The notes beneath the pieces are model-generated. The model had not been told where the DNA came from, did not search any database, and was given only the letters and a program-made list of their open reading frames with translations. The translations under genes and the position numbers were made by a program. From Ecdyonurus torrentis (Eukaryota; Arthropoda; Insecta; Ephemeroptera; Heptageniidae): a stretch of 64,000 nt of DNA. The stretch is taken from the NCBI GenBank assembly GCA_949318235.1, contig OX439128.1, positions 42,388,136 through 42,452,135 of the forward strand. Reading direction: 5' to 3'. Below are positions 1-15,280 of this stretch, piece by piece (positions within the stretch are counted from its first letter, which is position 1; each line of letters begins with the position of its first letter).

Positions 1-890
1 AAATCGAATAACTTGTACTAAAAATTACTCTGACTGCATAATTTTATTATTATTATTTATTTTGTTATTATTGTTATTTTGGTGTTTCTTATTGCTACAA
101 TGCAATATGCATTTTTTTTTACCATACAAAAAAATTAACGTAATTTAATGTTACTGTTTAACTTACTTGTGGAATTCTTGGTACTGTTTAACGACTACTT
201 TGCTTTGCGAATTTATATTCTTTTTTTATGTGTTCATACTTTACATTTATTCGGTTTGTTCTTATTCACTTAACTGTTGTTAAGAGAGTCAAATAATGAA
301 ACAAGCAAACATTATTTTTCTTCTCAAGGGATAGTGTATATATATATATAATAATATACTGTACCACACTGTATACTGTATGTACATTTTGGTCATACAA
401 TGTGGTATTTTGTAAGTGTACAGGGGGAATAAGACTGACAAAAAGTGAATGAAATCTCTAGACAAGTAAAACTATTTGAGGTTTTATTCATGCACACAAC
501 TTTGTATTCTACCTTTTGTCCCCATTTACTTACATAGAATAAAGTAAGTAATCAAATATTTAAACCATTTTCTACAGCAGTATCACCACCACTTGCAAAG
601 AACGGAAAAAAAATCATCTTTCAACAAAATGTTATACTTTTCTTTTTGTCCATGTATTTTTTTTCCCCAAAAAAGAAACATATAACTTGAAGAAGAAAAA
701 ATATTAATATAATAAAAAAGGCACATAAGAATTTTTTATGATTTTTTTTCCTCTATGCTAGAAAGAAGAACGTATATTGCATACTACGGAATTTAACATG
801 TACGAAAAATCTCAATCCTTATATTTTGAGGTGCTAAAAAAAATCGCATAACTTGACATGGAATTTGCTTACGTCTTTTTTTTTTCATCG
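1..890. other. AT-rich non-coding spacer
   Basis: No gene, RNA or transposon was recognised. The stretch is AT-rich with short A and T runs and a small TA-rich patch near 337-360. Reading frames are short and lack any motif. Confidence 0.7.
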
Positions 891-1038
<148 letters not shown>

Positions 1039-1092
1039 TAACGCATAACTCTTCACTTCATAGGTTTAACCTAGCAACTTATATGATGTAAA

Positions 1093-1100
<8 letters not shown>

Positions 1101-1166
<66 letters not shown>
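1101..1166. repeat. (TA)n microsatellite
   Basis: A pure TA array, the first of two TA arrays separated by about 30 bp of unique sequence. The pair may have been one array that was interrupted. Self-complementary TA arrays can extrude as cruciforms. Confidence 0.97.
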
Positions 1167-1168
<2 letters not shown>

Positions 1169-1192
1169 GTATATTTCTATAATATAACATGT

Positions 1193-2726
<1,534 letters not shown>

Positions 2727-2805
<79 letters not shown>
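2727..2805. repeat. (TA)n microsatellite ending in (CA)n
   Basis: A TA array of about 73 bp that passes directly into a very short CACACA run at its right end. Confidence 0.97.
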
Positions 2806-3865
2806 GTCACTGCTTCTCTTGTCTTTGAAGTAATTTATGAACTTGAATGATGATAATTATTTTTCTTGTTATATCTTAATTGCAATTAAAATTATAATTT
2901 ATTAAAGGGAAAAAATTGTCAAAGGACGATCTTTATATAAAATGTAATGATCTTTTTCTCTCAGATGTTCTATTGCCTATGGGTAATTTTTTTTTTTTTT
3001 TTTTTTTTTATAATATAATATCTAATAATGAATTACGACCTATAATAATGTAAATATTGCAATTCAACTGGCTTTTATTAAATTTAGTTATTATTATTAT
3101 TTTATGTAGTTATATATCACAATCTCTTCATTTTTTTTCTTCTTCATCTTAATATAATCTTTTTATAATCATCCAATCGTTATTTGTGCATTAAGAAATA
3201 AAATCAAAAGTATTTATAATTTATTTTAATATTATTATGGTAAAGATAAATAATAATATTGCAAAATAAATTATAAAATCATCTTGCTTAATACGATTAA
3301 ATCTATGTAGTTCTTAGAATTATAGTTAATCAGTTATAAAAAAGCTTAACAATATCTATATTTTTTTTTCTGCGTTTTTAGATTATTTTAAGTAGATTGA
3401 CACAATTTTTCTGGATCATTTTTTATTATTATTATGTTAGTCAAACAACAAAAAACTATGAACTAAAATTTGTGTTGTCCATCAGTAATGATGATATTTT
3501 ATATATATTTCTTATTATGATTGTATATTATATAGAAATCCATTACGTAAAATATAATATTATGACATTGCTATTAATTTATAAAATACATTTTCTCCAA
3601 TGATATGTTAACGTATAATACTAAAAATGTCATTATTTTGTAAGTATATAATATAGCAAAGTAACATAGAGTATTATAGCTTAATGAGGTATCATTTATA
3701 TTCCATGTTTAGCTTCCTCAAGGCCGGATATATTGTTAGTTTAGTACACAAAAGGGCCATACTGTGACAAAAAGAACCCTAAGTTGGAATTTTTTTTCTT
3801 TTAATTAAAATATGTAATGATAGAACAAAAGAAGAATAAATTTTAACGCTATTGCAATGTAAGTT

Positions 3866-3867
<2 letters not shown>

Positions 3868-3908
<41 letters not shown>
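3868..3908. repeat. Poly(T), 41 bases
   Basis: An uninterrupted run of 41 T. It could be the reverse-strand poly(A) tail of a retroposon, but no recognisable element body or target-site duplication was found next to it. Confidence 0.95.
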
Positions 3909-3910
<2 letters not shown>

Positions 3911-4305
3911 ATTTTGTATTATTATTTAAAGACAGACTTCTTCGTAAATTCTGTGTTTTGTGTTCCAGAACACGAAAAAATAAAGATCAGCATAATAATG
4001 CTTTTTATTTATTTGGAGCTTTTTAAAGGTAACAGATTTACTAACAAGCTTAAATGGACTATTTTAATAAAACCCTCAGAAAAGTACTCTTAAAGTTTTC
4101 CTATCTAGTTTTCCTAACATGTTGCAAGGGAGATTTTATAATAAACTATTGTAACTTTATAATAATATGTATATTTTATAAGAAAAAGAAAAGTTTCTAG
4201 ATTTTTTTCTCTACTGTAAAAATTTAATATTATACATGTCACTCTGCTTTCTTTATTTTATTTCTACTCAGAAATAAAGATATAAACATTTTGTTTTTAT
4301 TCTGT

Positions 4306-4353
4306 AAAAAAAAAAAAAAAAAAAAAACGTACGTACGTACGTACACGTACGTA
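4306..4353. repeat. Poly(A) joined to an (ACGT)n repeat
   Basis: A run of 22 A ends in an imperfect ACGT tetranucleotide array at 4327-4353. ACGT is its own reverse complement, and it puts several CpG steps together in otherwise CpG-poor AT-rich DNA. Confidence 0.95.
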
Positions 4354-5402
4354 TCGGGAAGTAAGAATTTTGAATTTGTTAGTATTATCAATAAATTTGA
4401 ATTATTTGCAGGAAATGCGTTTATGATTCGTAATAGTGCTTTGAAGTGATCTTGATAATAAAAACTGAAAATTCTTAATTACAGCAGTAACATAAATATA
4501 CAGGACCAACCCTGAGTACCTTTTAGTTGTATAGTATACTGTAATCCTAATTTGAATTATTCGTTGTGTCCATATTTATACCAATCCGCTCCTTAATCAT
4601 ATAATTACATAGACATATGCATTGAAAGGTACATAGAGGAGAATAATGTAATAAACTATATCCATCCTCTATTCTCCTTGCAAAATTAGGTGTGATATAC
4701 ATTGAAAATGTCAAGGCTATATACACCTATTGAAGGCATTTTGCTTTATATATTATTATTATATATTCGCTGAGCTTGACGTAATGTCCTATACCATTTA
4801 GATGACACATAATTCATATGCAGTTAAACCCCTTCTCTCTCACTCCCTTCCTATAATATAAAGTGATGGTATCTCATGTCCATGTCACGTCATTTACCGT
4901 CTTTTGTCGTTAATACGATCCATTGTTGATTACATTTTAGATATCAAGGCTTTCTACCTTGTTAATTTACATTGTATTAACATGTCTTCAGCATAAAGTA
5001 GATAAGATTATTATGTAATTTAAGTAAATTATTCGTGAATTTAATAAGCAATGATAAAACTGGTATTTTGAATAATAATAATATTAAAAGTGACATTGAA
5101 AATAATTGCAGTGTCACTGTTATGCTTCAATATTTACGCCCATGGTATGTGAATTAATGTATTGTATATAAATATACATAATATATATAATAAATAATGT
5201 ACATATTTAATGATGTGTTTTGTAATGAATTATTATTAATGTTTGAGAGATTCTATGGTGTCAAAAATTTGATCTCATGTTCTAGTCTATAGCATTATAT
5301 AATTGGAGTTTTTTTTTTTTTTTTTTTTGTGGATGAAGTGTCAAAAATCGTACAGTGCATGAGTTTGTAACGAATTACATATTGTATTATTATTATTACG
5401 TT

Positions 5403-5406
<4 letters not shown>

Positions 5407-5495
<89 letters not shown>
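5407..5495. repeat. (GA)n microsatellite, about 88 bp
   Basis: A pure GA array in unique AT-rich sequence. Confidence 0.98.
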
Positions 5496-5497
<2 letters not shown>

Positions 5498-7928
5498 CAA
5501 TAGAAGTCAAACTAGTTTGATTGTGTGATTGAGAATTAAGTTAAGTTAAAGGAAAACAGCTTTATTCACTTCATGATCACTTCAATTTGCAATAATTGAT
5601 TTGCAATTCAAGTTTTTATAGAAATAAGAAATAACGAAATATTTACTATAATGTTTAATAAATTTCAACATACTTTTATTTATTTATTTATTTTTTTTTA
5701 AACGAATGAGACCCCACGAACGCCGCATTCAGTAACGGACATCCATTACAACAGTTGAACAATATTTGCTAGTTTTAATGTATATTATATGAAGCTATAT
5801 GCATGAAAACATGCACAACTATAACAGTATTTTTCAAGCATAATTTTCAAACAAAATTGTAACGTTGAGTCTTCCTTACAAAATTTAGGGCCAAAGCATA
5901 AAAAATATATATTTGAAAATTTAATGTGGTAAAATTTGGTAGATTTTAATAGCAGTAGATATATAAAATGATTTTAATCACGTCAGAGTCGTGAAAGACG
6001 TCATATTATATACGAGATTATGAACGTGTCGCCTCAGGGTTTGTCGTTCTATCAAACATCAAAACTAAAAACATTTGCTTCGTTAAATACGTGCTTGCGT
6101 GAAAATGCATTAAAATTTGTCAAATGGAATGGTTGAACATCTAAAATAATGAAATATAATTGTATTTGTTCTTTTTACTTTATTTTAGTGCTACATTTAA
6201 AAAAAAAAAATGACATAATATATTCTTTTCTTTCTACTAGAGTTAAAAGTTATTTTTAACCCTTCCAGGTTTTTTCCCCTCATTTTTTACTGAAGCATAA
6301 TTTAAGAAATTTTATTGCATCGCTTGCAATAAAAAAATAAATCAATACTTTTAATTTTATACATTTTCAAGTGGTACGTGTTTTTCATAAATCTTAAAAT
6401 TCAGTATTGGAGAAGTAGTAATGGAAACTCGTTTTAAAAACACTTTCTTGCTTACAGGTTAAAAATCACAGTGATTTCAAAAACGTGTCTAAAGGCTTTT
6501 GTAAGAATGAAAACAAAGGGTCCAGAGAAATTGGTAGCATCAGTTGGCTCTTTAGTAAATTAAGTCCATTTTCAACACTAGCTTGATGAAATTTAGTAGA
6601 ATGCACGCACAATCATTAAAATACATTAGTTCAAATTATATAACTTTAACAATAAAATAATACGTTAAATTTAAGATTGAATTTAATATTATGTATATAC
6701 ATGGTAATAAATTTTCAATATTATAATATAATAATTAAAATTTATATTACATTTAAAATACAATTAAAAATTAATAAAAGTAAAAATGTTATAATTAATT
6801 TTTTTACGTGTCAGAATATTTTATGATGTTCTATATTTTTATATTAAGGAACAAGAGGAAAAAGCAATAAAATTGATAATATAAACTTAATATGCAGACT
6901 TTGTCTCTTCACTTAATCGTAATTAAAAAATTATACACTTTCATTTTCTTTTTAAGAACAAAAATTTTATAGTCCAATTTTTCCGCCTTCTCTCCGAGAA
7001 AATAATTACCGAAAGACTTGATGTTTGAAATATAGTTTTTTTTTTTTTTTTTTTACTTTCTTCTTCATTTTTCCCCTTTTTTAATTGGCATTAAAAAAAA
7101 AAATTGTATTCCATTTAATTGCATAATTGTTTTTTACAATTGACATACACTTGTTAATCTGTATATTTTTATTGAATACTAATTTAAATATTTATCCAGG
7201 ATTTGTTTACAAATTATACGTTAGTACGATACAAACGGAAATTTTTATGTTTTATTTTAAAAAATATTTAATTAATATTTTAATTAAAGGGCTTGATGAC
7301 AATCAAAATTAATGCTTTAATCAATATTTTATATTATGATGTTATTATTATTATTTTTAAATCGTACATTGTAATTTTTTTTTTATTGCCAGGAGACTAT
7401 TTGTTTATACTGTTATTTATTTTTGAGCTACTATCACTCAAAATTGGGGGCAACAGATTTTAATTTAGGATATGTGTTGATGACTGAAAAGTTCTTGATT
7501 CAAATTTTTAACTTATTCTTTTAAAGAAGCTTGTTTAAACAGCTAGTAGTAAATTAACACTTTTACAAATCTATGTGTATAAAAATGTATGAAAACGAGC
7601 GATCAATTTTTTAAAGAAATTAATAATGTAAGATATATTTTAAAAGTACTATACTAAACTGTATTTTACTGTACAATGTTATATATTGTTTAATGCCGTC
7701 TTTTTAGTATGTAATTTAATTTATAATTTACTACGTATTTTCCTTTTCTCTTAAAAGATAGTAACTGACGAGACTTAAATATTATTTATCTACTTTGTGT
7801 AATGGAATATGACGATTGAAAAATTTGAATTTCTTAATATACTTTAACAAATTAATTATTGGTATGTACTATACAGTATAAGCCATCCGTATCTGTATTC
7901 AGTATACATTTAAGGGAGTCCCTTAAAT
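5496..7928. other. AT-rich non-coding spacer
   Basis: Nothing recognised. It includes a T run near 7037-7054. Frames are short, rich in Phe, Ile, Asn and Lys, and carry no motif. Confidence 0.65.
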
Positions 7929-8267
7929 GAGGGAGTAGGGTACCGACGTCGGCCATTAGACTCAACCTTTTCTCGTCAAAAAAATCTGATATTTTGCACA
8001 ATGCTACTTCAGCTTGAGACAATTTCAAATATATAAAAAATGGGGGGGGGGGGTCACCATGCAAATTAATCTTATATGATTTTTTGAAATTATAAGCCCA
8101 TAAGGCCCAATGTTAATTTCAATAATTTTTTTCTTTTTTTCGGGTCGGTCAAACATCTTGAAAATTTTTATCACGGCTCGGTGTAACCCTTTGCTACACA
8201 ATGACACTAAATTTAGACCCAAAAACTACTCTAGTTTTTGAGATATAAGGTTAATACCCTACTCCTT
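7929..8267. mobile_element. Putative non-autonomous element with inverted ends
   Basis: The left end at 7931-7942 (GGGAGTAGGGTA) is the near reverse complement of the right end at 8255-8265 (TACCCTACTCC). They bound a segment of about 340 bp that is GC-richer than its surroundings. The interior has a G12 run at 8042-8053 directly followed by GTCACCATGCAAA, and a palindrome CCGACGTCGG at 7943-7952. Short frames on the minus strand overlap it, but I recognise no transposase domain. A partial relative lies near 31425-31650. A MITE or similar short transposon is the likeliest reading. The exact ends and the target duplication are unclear. Confidence 0.5.
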
Positions 8268-8494
8268 TACGTTACAAATAAAATCATTGAAATTTAAAAT
8301 ATTTTGTTAAATCACAGTCAGAAAATTTTTGATACAATTATTAATGCGTTTTACTTTGAAGTTTTTAGATAAAAGCGTAAACTTTTTTCATGTTATTATT
8401 CAAATAATGTAATACGAAATAGAAAAATAAAAAAAATCCTCACATGATAAATAGTAAAATATAGAAATATACTTGACATTATACCATACACGGA

Positions 8495-8760
8495 AAAAAA
8501 AATAGTACCTATGGCAGGTACAGTACATGAATCCTGTATTTTGCAATAGGTACACTTTAATTTGGAACAGGAAGTTATAAACTACAATGTCACTTAATAT
8601 ACTGTAAGTGAGTCACACCTTTATTGTAGCATATTGCACCTGCATTAGGTATTATTGTAGTATAATAATACCTGTGTTCTATAGTTATTGCAGCATATTG
8701 CACCTGCATTAGGTATTATTGTAGTCTATTATTGTAGTGTATTATTGTGTTCGATCTAGA
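8495..8760. repeat. Dispersed repeat, copy 1, with internal 64-bp duplication
   Basis: Diverged similarity to 49060-49290 shows a dispersed family. Shared blocks include AATCCTG followed by TTGCAATAGGT, and further on ACCTTTATTG with TATTATTGTAGTA. In this copy the block at 8621-8661 is repeated at 8685-8725 with a single base change, a period of 64 bp. The spacer can form a small hairpin from GGTATTATT at 8648-8656 and AATAATACC near 8664-8672. No coding potential is evident, so the class (SINE, MITE or other) cannot be assigned. Confidence 0.55.
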
Positions 8761-8954
8761 TTATATGTCTACCTATTACATTTTTAGTATTAAAATTTTT
8801 TTTACATGTACGAAAAGCCCAATAATAATTTTAACTGAAATACACAAATAAAGATTACACGTCCTTTAGTGTATCTACTACCTACACACATTCACTATGC
8901 AGCTTAGCATTATATTTTTTACTCGTTTTTTTCCATTAATAATAGCCTTATTGA

Positions 8955-8956
<2 letters not shown>

Positions 8957-9037
<81 letters not shown>
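8957..9037. repeat. (TA)n microsatellite, about 80 bp
   Basis: A pure TA array. Confidence 0.97.
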
Positions 9038-9381
9038 CATTAATAATTAAGCCATAAATAATGAAAATATTAAAGTATTAAAAAAGTTATTACCTATCAT
9101 TTGCTTTTTTTCAGATATTTATGATTCTCACAAAAAATATTTTTATGCGTGTTATTTTTATAGCTGAGTTGGCTAAAAAAAAAATGGAAAAAATAAATAA
9201 ATAAAAAGTTGCATGGAAGCAAAAGTGTGACACTATGTTGTAAAAAATGGGATATGTGCTATATAGCAAACTGATGATGGAAAAAGCAATAAATAAAATA
9301 TAGACTCTTTGTTGTTATCAGCATGTAGTATTATTTTGATGTAAAAGTGACTTGTAATACACCTGTGTATTTTTACACTCT

Positions 9382-9473
<92 letters not shown>
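9382..9473. repeat. (CT)n microsatellite, about 90 bp
   Basis: A pure CT array. The Ser-Leu frame across it is not a gene. Confidence 0.98.
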
Positions 9474-9477
<4 letters not shown>

Positions 9478-10622
9478 GTATACTAAAATATTTCAGCTAA
9501 ATCATTGTTATAATTTTTGGTACACATATTTATGAATTCACAAAACATGTTTTTACATAATAAAATTTTAGGATACTATAATGTGTGAGAGGAATATTCA
9601 ACTTTGTTAATTATAACATTTTTTTTTTCTGTGGGAGACATTTTTTTTTTTTACGTTGATTTATTATTGTGAATATTTATTTATGAATATATTATAATTT
9701 TCAAGGTATTGTTGTTTCGGTAATGCATATTAACCACCATACCTTTTTTTTTATTATAATTATTCATTCTGTTCATTTTAATGGAAATATGTATTTGTTA
9801 TTTTTTAGGTTGGTAAAAAAAAAAAGAAAAAAAAATATAATAATGAATAAATTTTGTTTTAGTTCATCTCACTTTGGTTGCTTTCGAGTCAATTTAGTTC
9901 TATATACAGTTGAATTACACAGACAAAAGCAAGAATAATTTTGTTTCGTATTTTTAGACAGTGTGCATGTGTGTTAAAGTAAACAATGAATATTTTTATT
10001 CGTCGCAATTTTTTACTTCCTCTTTATTACTGCTGTCAGTATTTCTTCAAAATCTTTATTAATGTATAGATACCATAAACTGAAAGTTATGATAAACTGC
10101 CTATATGTAAAAAAACAAATAAAATTTGCATTTCATCACTCTAGTAATGTGTTTTTGCGTAGATGTCAGTAATATTTTGTGTTATGGAAGATATGAACCA
10201 ACATGTTAGTCTTTTAATATGCATCACTGGGGAAGAAAAAAAAAAGTTTAATTTTTTAAACAAGATAACAGTATAGCTTATCAGCACGATTCATACAAAT
10301 TAATAATATATTATTATAAGCGATCAATTAAACGATATGTTTAGTAATTACCATCCATATATTATTTAGAGACAAATTGTTATAAAATCAACAACAAAAA
10401 TGCAAATTTATTTTTTTCATTTCCTTCATCCTACATTCATAATAAAAATATGACGTATTAGGTTGTTGCCTCAAAATAAGAAATGATTATAAATAAATCA
10501 CTTACAACTACAAACATATATACAACTGCAATTAATAATCACATTAAATAAATTTCAAATTTACATTTTTATTTTCATCCAGGTATACTGTGTGTACACG
10601 TCAATTTCTTTAAAAGCAAAAG

Positions 10623-10626
<4 letters not shown>
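9474..10626. other. AT-rich non-coding spacer
   Basis: Nothing recognised apart from short A and T runs. Confidence 0.65.
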
Positions 10627-10707
<81 letters not shown>

Positions 10708-10717
10708 TATATATATA
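10627..10717. repeat. (TA)n microsatellite, about 90 bp
   Basis: A TA array with one interruption near 10704. Confidence 0.97.
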
Positions 10718-11159
10718 CGTATAATGGTGTCTTTATTCATGACATTTTCTATTATAATTACTAATTCTCTGCACACTTAGAATTTCATGAGTACCACTTG
10801 AAATGCCAATAAAGTTAATGTTGAAATGACGTAGCAGTAGTTACTAGTTAAAAACTTTTTATTGCTGATTAAGTACCTCATTATCCAGTAGTGAATACGT
10901 AACGTTAAAGTGGAGAAAAAGTAGTCATGACGACTCCTCTTATATAATTTTATAAATCCTTTTAAGTGTTATTTCATTTGTAATTTGAATATTTTAAATT
11001 TTATTCTGTGTAGTTTTTTTTTTCTTAGTAAAATTTATAGGAATTCTAGTCATGTAGTCGTTAGAGAATATGTTATCAATTAAAAAGAAAACAGTAATTA
11101 ATTGTAATTTAAATTTATTAACAAAAGTTTTTATGTGTTATTTAACTTATAGTATATTA

Positions 11160-11221
<62 letters not shown>

Positions 11222-12290
11222 GTTTATATTGTTATATTTTGATAATTTCTTGGCATTGTTTGATGTTTTGTAAGCAATTAATATTTTTTTTTTGCAAAAA
11301 TGCAATGAACACGTATTTTTTCCTTTCTTTATTATTATTATTATTTTTTTAAGAATTTTGAAATAATAACTACGTAATTTTACACGTATATAGGCGTACA
11401 ATTTCAAATTGAACCAAATTTTCAAATTTATAAAAAAATCCTTGATAAAAGTATATGAAAGAACTATTGTTTATATCTAGTACTATTTATATGATAGTAA
11501 TATTAATGTAAATTAAAAATAGATTAACCTTCACTTTGTATAGTCATGTTTTAAAAGATGTTAAAGAAGATTAAAAAAAATATATGACTTCTGTAACGCA
11601 GCGATCCAATTGCATTGTTTTCACGTAAATACAAATAATTTATCTTATGTATAACATAAAAAACTATTCACAATAACACTAACAATAAAGTATTTCAACA
11701 TTTTTTTTCTTTCTGCGTTTTCAATTCACGCCTTGTGTTGGCAAACGTTAAAAAAAAAAGCAATCTTACAATAAAATAAAAAAGATATTGATCGAATATC
11801 AATATATAAAATACATAATATACTTTCTTCATAAAAACATAAAGTAACCTTGGAATACTAAAAAAAAAAAAAAAAACATATATTTATTTTAACTTTTTAT
11901 GTAGAAATTTGTGATACTTTCACATACTCCCACTATTTTCATACATGAAAATCTTTCATATATGTTTGAATAAAGTTTTGTTATCTGAAACGATATGAGT
12001 GACCAATGAGATTTTGAAATATATCGTAACCCAGTAGCCTACGTATATGAGATTTATATTAATTTTAATCATTTTTCTAGCTTTTTTTTTTCTGCTTCCA
12101 AAATTCCAGATCTGGATTACTTTACTATATCAACATTGCAGCAGTTATTTATTTTTCAAATTGTTATACATTATGCATAATTATATACGCTGGCAATTGA
12201 AAGATTTGCTGTAAAGTACAGTTTATGACCGGACCATTTGCATAACGCAGAAAAATATTTTTGCTTCATACTTTCAACGGTATACAGAAA
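10718..12290. other. AT-rich non-coding spacer with a short (TA)n array
   Basis: No gene was recognised. A pure TA array occupies 11163-11214. Poly(A) and poly(T) runs of 8-16 bases are scattered through the rest. Confidence 0.65.
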
Positions 12291-12411
12291 GAAGGTCCGT
12301 GGAAAAAAGGACCTCGGATAAAAGATCCTACCTGTGCGCAGCTCGCAAAAACGCTATACCTGTGCGTAAAGGCAGTCCCTTTTATCCTAGGACCTTTTTC
12401 CGCGGACCTTA
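12291..12411. mobile_element. Foldback element with four AGGTCC/GGACCT boxes
   Basis: The left arm at about 12292-12324 and the right arm at about 12379-12410 are imperfect reverse complements, beginning AAGGTCCGTGG and ending CCGCGGACCTT. Each arm is itself an inverted pair: AGGTCC at 12293 with GGACCT at 12309, and the mirror pair near 12390 and 12404. The loop carries two copies of ACCTGTGCG. The segment is much GC-richer than its flanks. Overlapping frames on both strands follow from this composition and have no recognisable domain. A short non-autonomous foldback or MITE-like element is the best reading. Confidence 0.55.
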
Positions 12412-15280
12412 TTTCAGACATTCCTTTCAATGCCTGTACTTGGGACGATATATTATAGATCTGAGCATATCCATCCAATGAATTGTCAGTTATGAAACAT
12501 TCATACATGTAACAGAAACCATTGTAAACAAAGAAAATTTATAAAATGCTTTTATTAATTTTTTAAAATTAAATGCTGATTTTAATTAAAGAAATCTTTA
12601 TAAAGTGTGATTTGCATATATATAAGAAACAAATTTTTATGTCTGAATACGCATTTGACATAAAGTTATGTTAAAATATATTTCACAATGTAAACTAGCC
12701 TTAATAAAAATTTGTGTGAAATTTGTGTGGTGATTATACCATTTTTTTCTTATCAAACTTAATATTTTGATGTTCTTAATAAAGTATTTTATAGAATTTT
12801 AGTGATCAATTTACGTAATTGCCTTATGGTATTTCTTATAGTTGAAACTATTAAGGGTCAGTAGTTGGTTTAATGTATTTATGTACGCTCGATTGCAGAA
12901 TATCTCGTCTGTGATGTGGTTTATACTCTCCTTTACTTTACTGTGGTTTTTTACTGATTGGATTATAAATTTTGACCTCATTACGTTCAATAAAAATCAT
13001 TTAATTGATCTCGTAATTTTTTTTTTTAACAATTGCTTTAGATTGTTATTTTATATTATATAAAAGTATAATAATATAAATATAAATAAAGTCACATTAA
13101 AAAACATTTATCTTTTTACATAAAAAAAAAGTTCGTGATCGAATGTTTAGATATATTATATACGTATTTAATTCTTTTGTAATAAAAAAACTAATTAAAA
13201 TAAATTGTTAACTTATCTTGAAATATTACTATATTGTTCATAAAATATTGATAATATAGTGAAAAAAAAATTGAGAGAGAGAGAGAGAGAATTCCGTAAT
13301 AAATAAATAAATATATCAAAAACGAGTTTTTTCAACACTTATAATATTGAATTATTAGCTTTTTATTATTTGCATAATTTGAGAAAATTGCGCTAGAAAG
13401 AACAACTAATATAAGTGTGGGTAAGAAGTTATACAGAAACCACGGATCACTTGATTTTGAGGAGCTTATAGCGTTTTAGATTGTTCATATCAGCTCGAAC
13501 TTATTATGAAATTTCTCTCAATTGAACACGGTAGCTATATCCAAATATTATAACATAAGAATTTCATTATAAGAAAAATTGAATGTTATTTGTTTTAATT
13601 TAAATCTTAATTTTGCTTGCTATTGCGACATTTTAAAGAAAAAAAAATGCAGTTTTGGTATGTGAAGTTGACGATAAATTCCTATATATTGTTTAATTTT
13701 TAAGTTGCTATAAGCAGCTACTGATTTTTAATTTAATAAATTTAGTATTTTATGATATTTTTTTTAAATTCGTAACCGTAACATTTATGCATAGTAAGTA
13801 TTTAAGTATATAATCATATAGTAACAGCATAATACGTAAGTATTATGTATGTGTGCTATACAGTACTATACATACTAAAAGTATAGTTTACTATAAATCT
13901 ATTAAACATTATCTATGTATTTTTCCCTTTACTTAAATGGTAAACAATAATATTTTAAATGTATTTTTATTGCATAATTTATTAACAATATTTAAACTAA
14001 ATATTTTCTGCTTTTAAAATTCCATAATTTTATGATATCATTTTTGCAATATGCACATTATTTATTTATTACATAACCATATATATCACAATGTTCCATT
14101 CACAATCTTACAGGAATTTACCAAGCATAACAAGAGCATACGTATATTTAAAAAATCGTGACCATTTTGAACCCAGGATCTAAGATAACATAAATCGATA
14201 TATCATTAAGAAATTTTATATTTATAAAAATAAAAACAAACCCATATTTGGTACATTATGCTATATAACAAACTATATACGATTTTTTTTTTTTTTGTAA
14301 TAAATTTTGTTTAAAAAACATAATGACTACATAATATAATTAAGTACACATATTTTAATGAAAAATATTATAATAAAATTAATTATTGGGTGTTGTTCTG
14401 ACATTAAAGTTGACCTTATACTTTATGTAGGAAATAGAGCTGAATATCTGACCTAATTGACCTCTATGTTATTACACACAATGAGTGTAAAAAAAAAAAA
14501 AAAAAAAAAAAAAATGAAGGTGAAAATGTTCAAATATTTACTCATTATAATTCAAAATTGGAATTTTTGCTACCAGTTATTAAAATAAATTATAAGTAAT
14601 TTACTGACATAAACCTCAACCTTTTGACATTATACCAAAGTGTAATTTTAATTTTTATAATCTTACATAATTAAGGTATGAAATTGAAAGTATGTAAAGA
14701 AAAATTTAACGTAATTAGCATGTATGAATTATATCTTATCTGATGTACTTAAAAATATAATATAGTAATAAATTTGGCATTGAAAAGATATAGGAAGTGT
14801 ATATAATTTTTCTACTTTTTTATAATTTTATATAAGTATATGACATTGGTATTGTGTTAGTAAGTAAAAGGTTACGTAATTGTATGGAAACAGTCTTGTG
14901 TTTTCTCTGAATCTAACTAAATCGTATTTTATCTTGCTACCTAGGTTTTATGTTTGTACCTTTAAATCTATTTATTTTTTGTTCATTTTAAAGAATACTG
15001 CATGTATTTTGGTGTTTGAGAATCAAAAAGACGTTTAAATGAGAATACTCTATAATGATAAAAATTGAAACACCTTTTACTTCTAAAAAGATGATATTTT
15101 AAATGGGAAACGTGTTACGAGAGAGAGAAATTAAAATTACACGCGTACTTTACTTATATATATATAATTTCCCTTTAAAAAACCTTTTCATTTTCTATTT
15201 AATTTTACGTAACAAGCTTGGTATTGTCACAATTAAAGTAATTAAAAGAAGAAAATAAAGGTTAGATGGAAACGTTCCTC
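12412..15280. other. AT-rich non-coding spacer
   Basis: No gene was recognised. A short GA array lies at 13272-13291 and a run of 26 A at 14489-14514. Reading frames are short and without motifs. Confidence 0.65.

Larger units (their letters stand above)
2806..5406. other. AT-rich non-coding spacer
   Basis: No gene was recognised. It contains T runs near 2987-3008 and 5309-5328, plus the homopolymer and ACGT repeats listed separately. No frame here shows a protein motif. Confidence 0.65.

Noticed and set aside
7852..8222. Two minus-strand frames across the 7.9-8.3 kb element
   Set aside because: They lack a recognisable transposase or other domain and are interrupted by the G12 run. They are better explained by the repeat's composition.
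12261..12508. Three overlapping frames of 60-80 codons on both strands
   Set aside because: They lie over the GC-rich foldback element, where stop codons are scarce. No codon pattern or known domain supports a protein.
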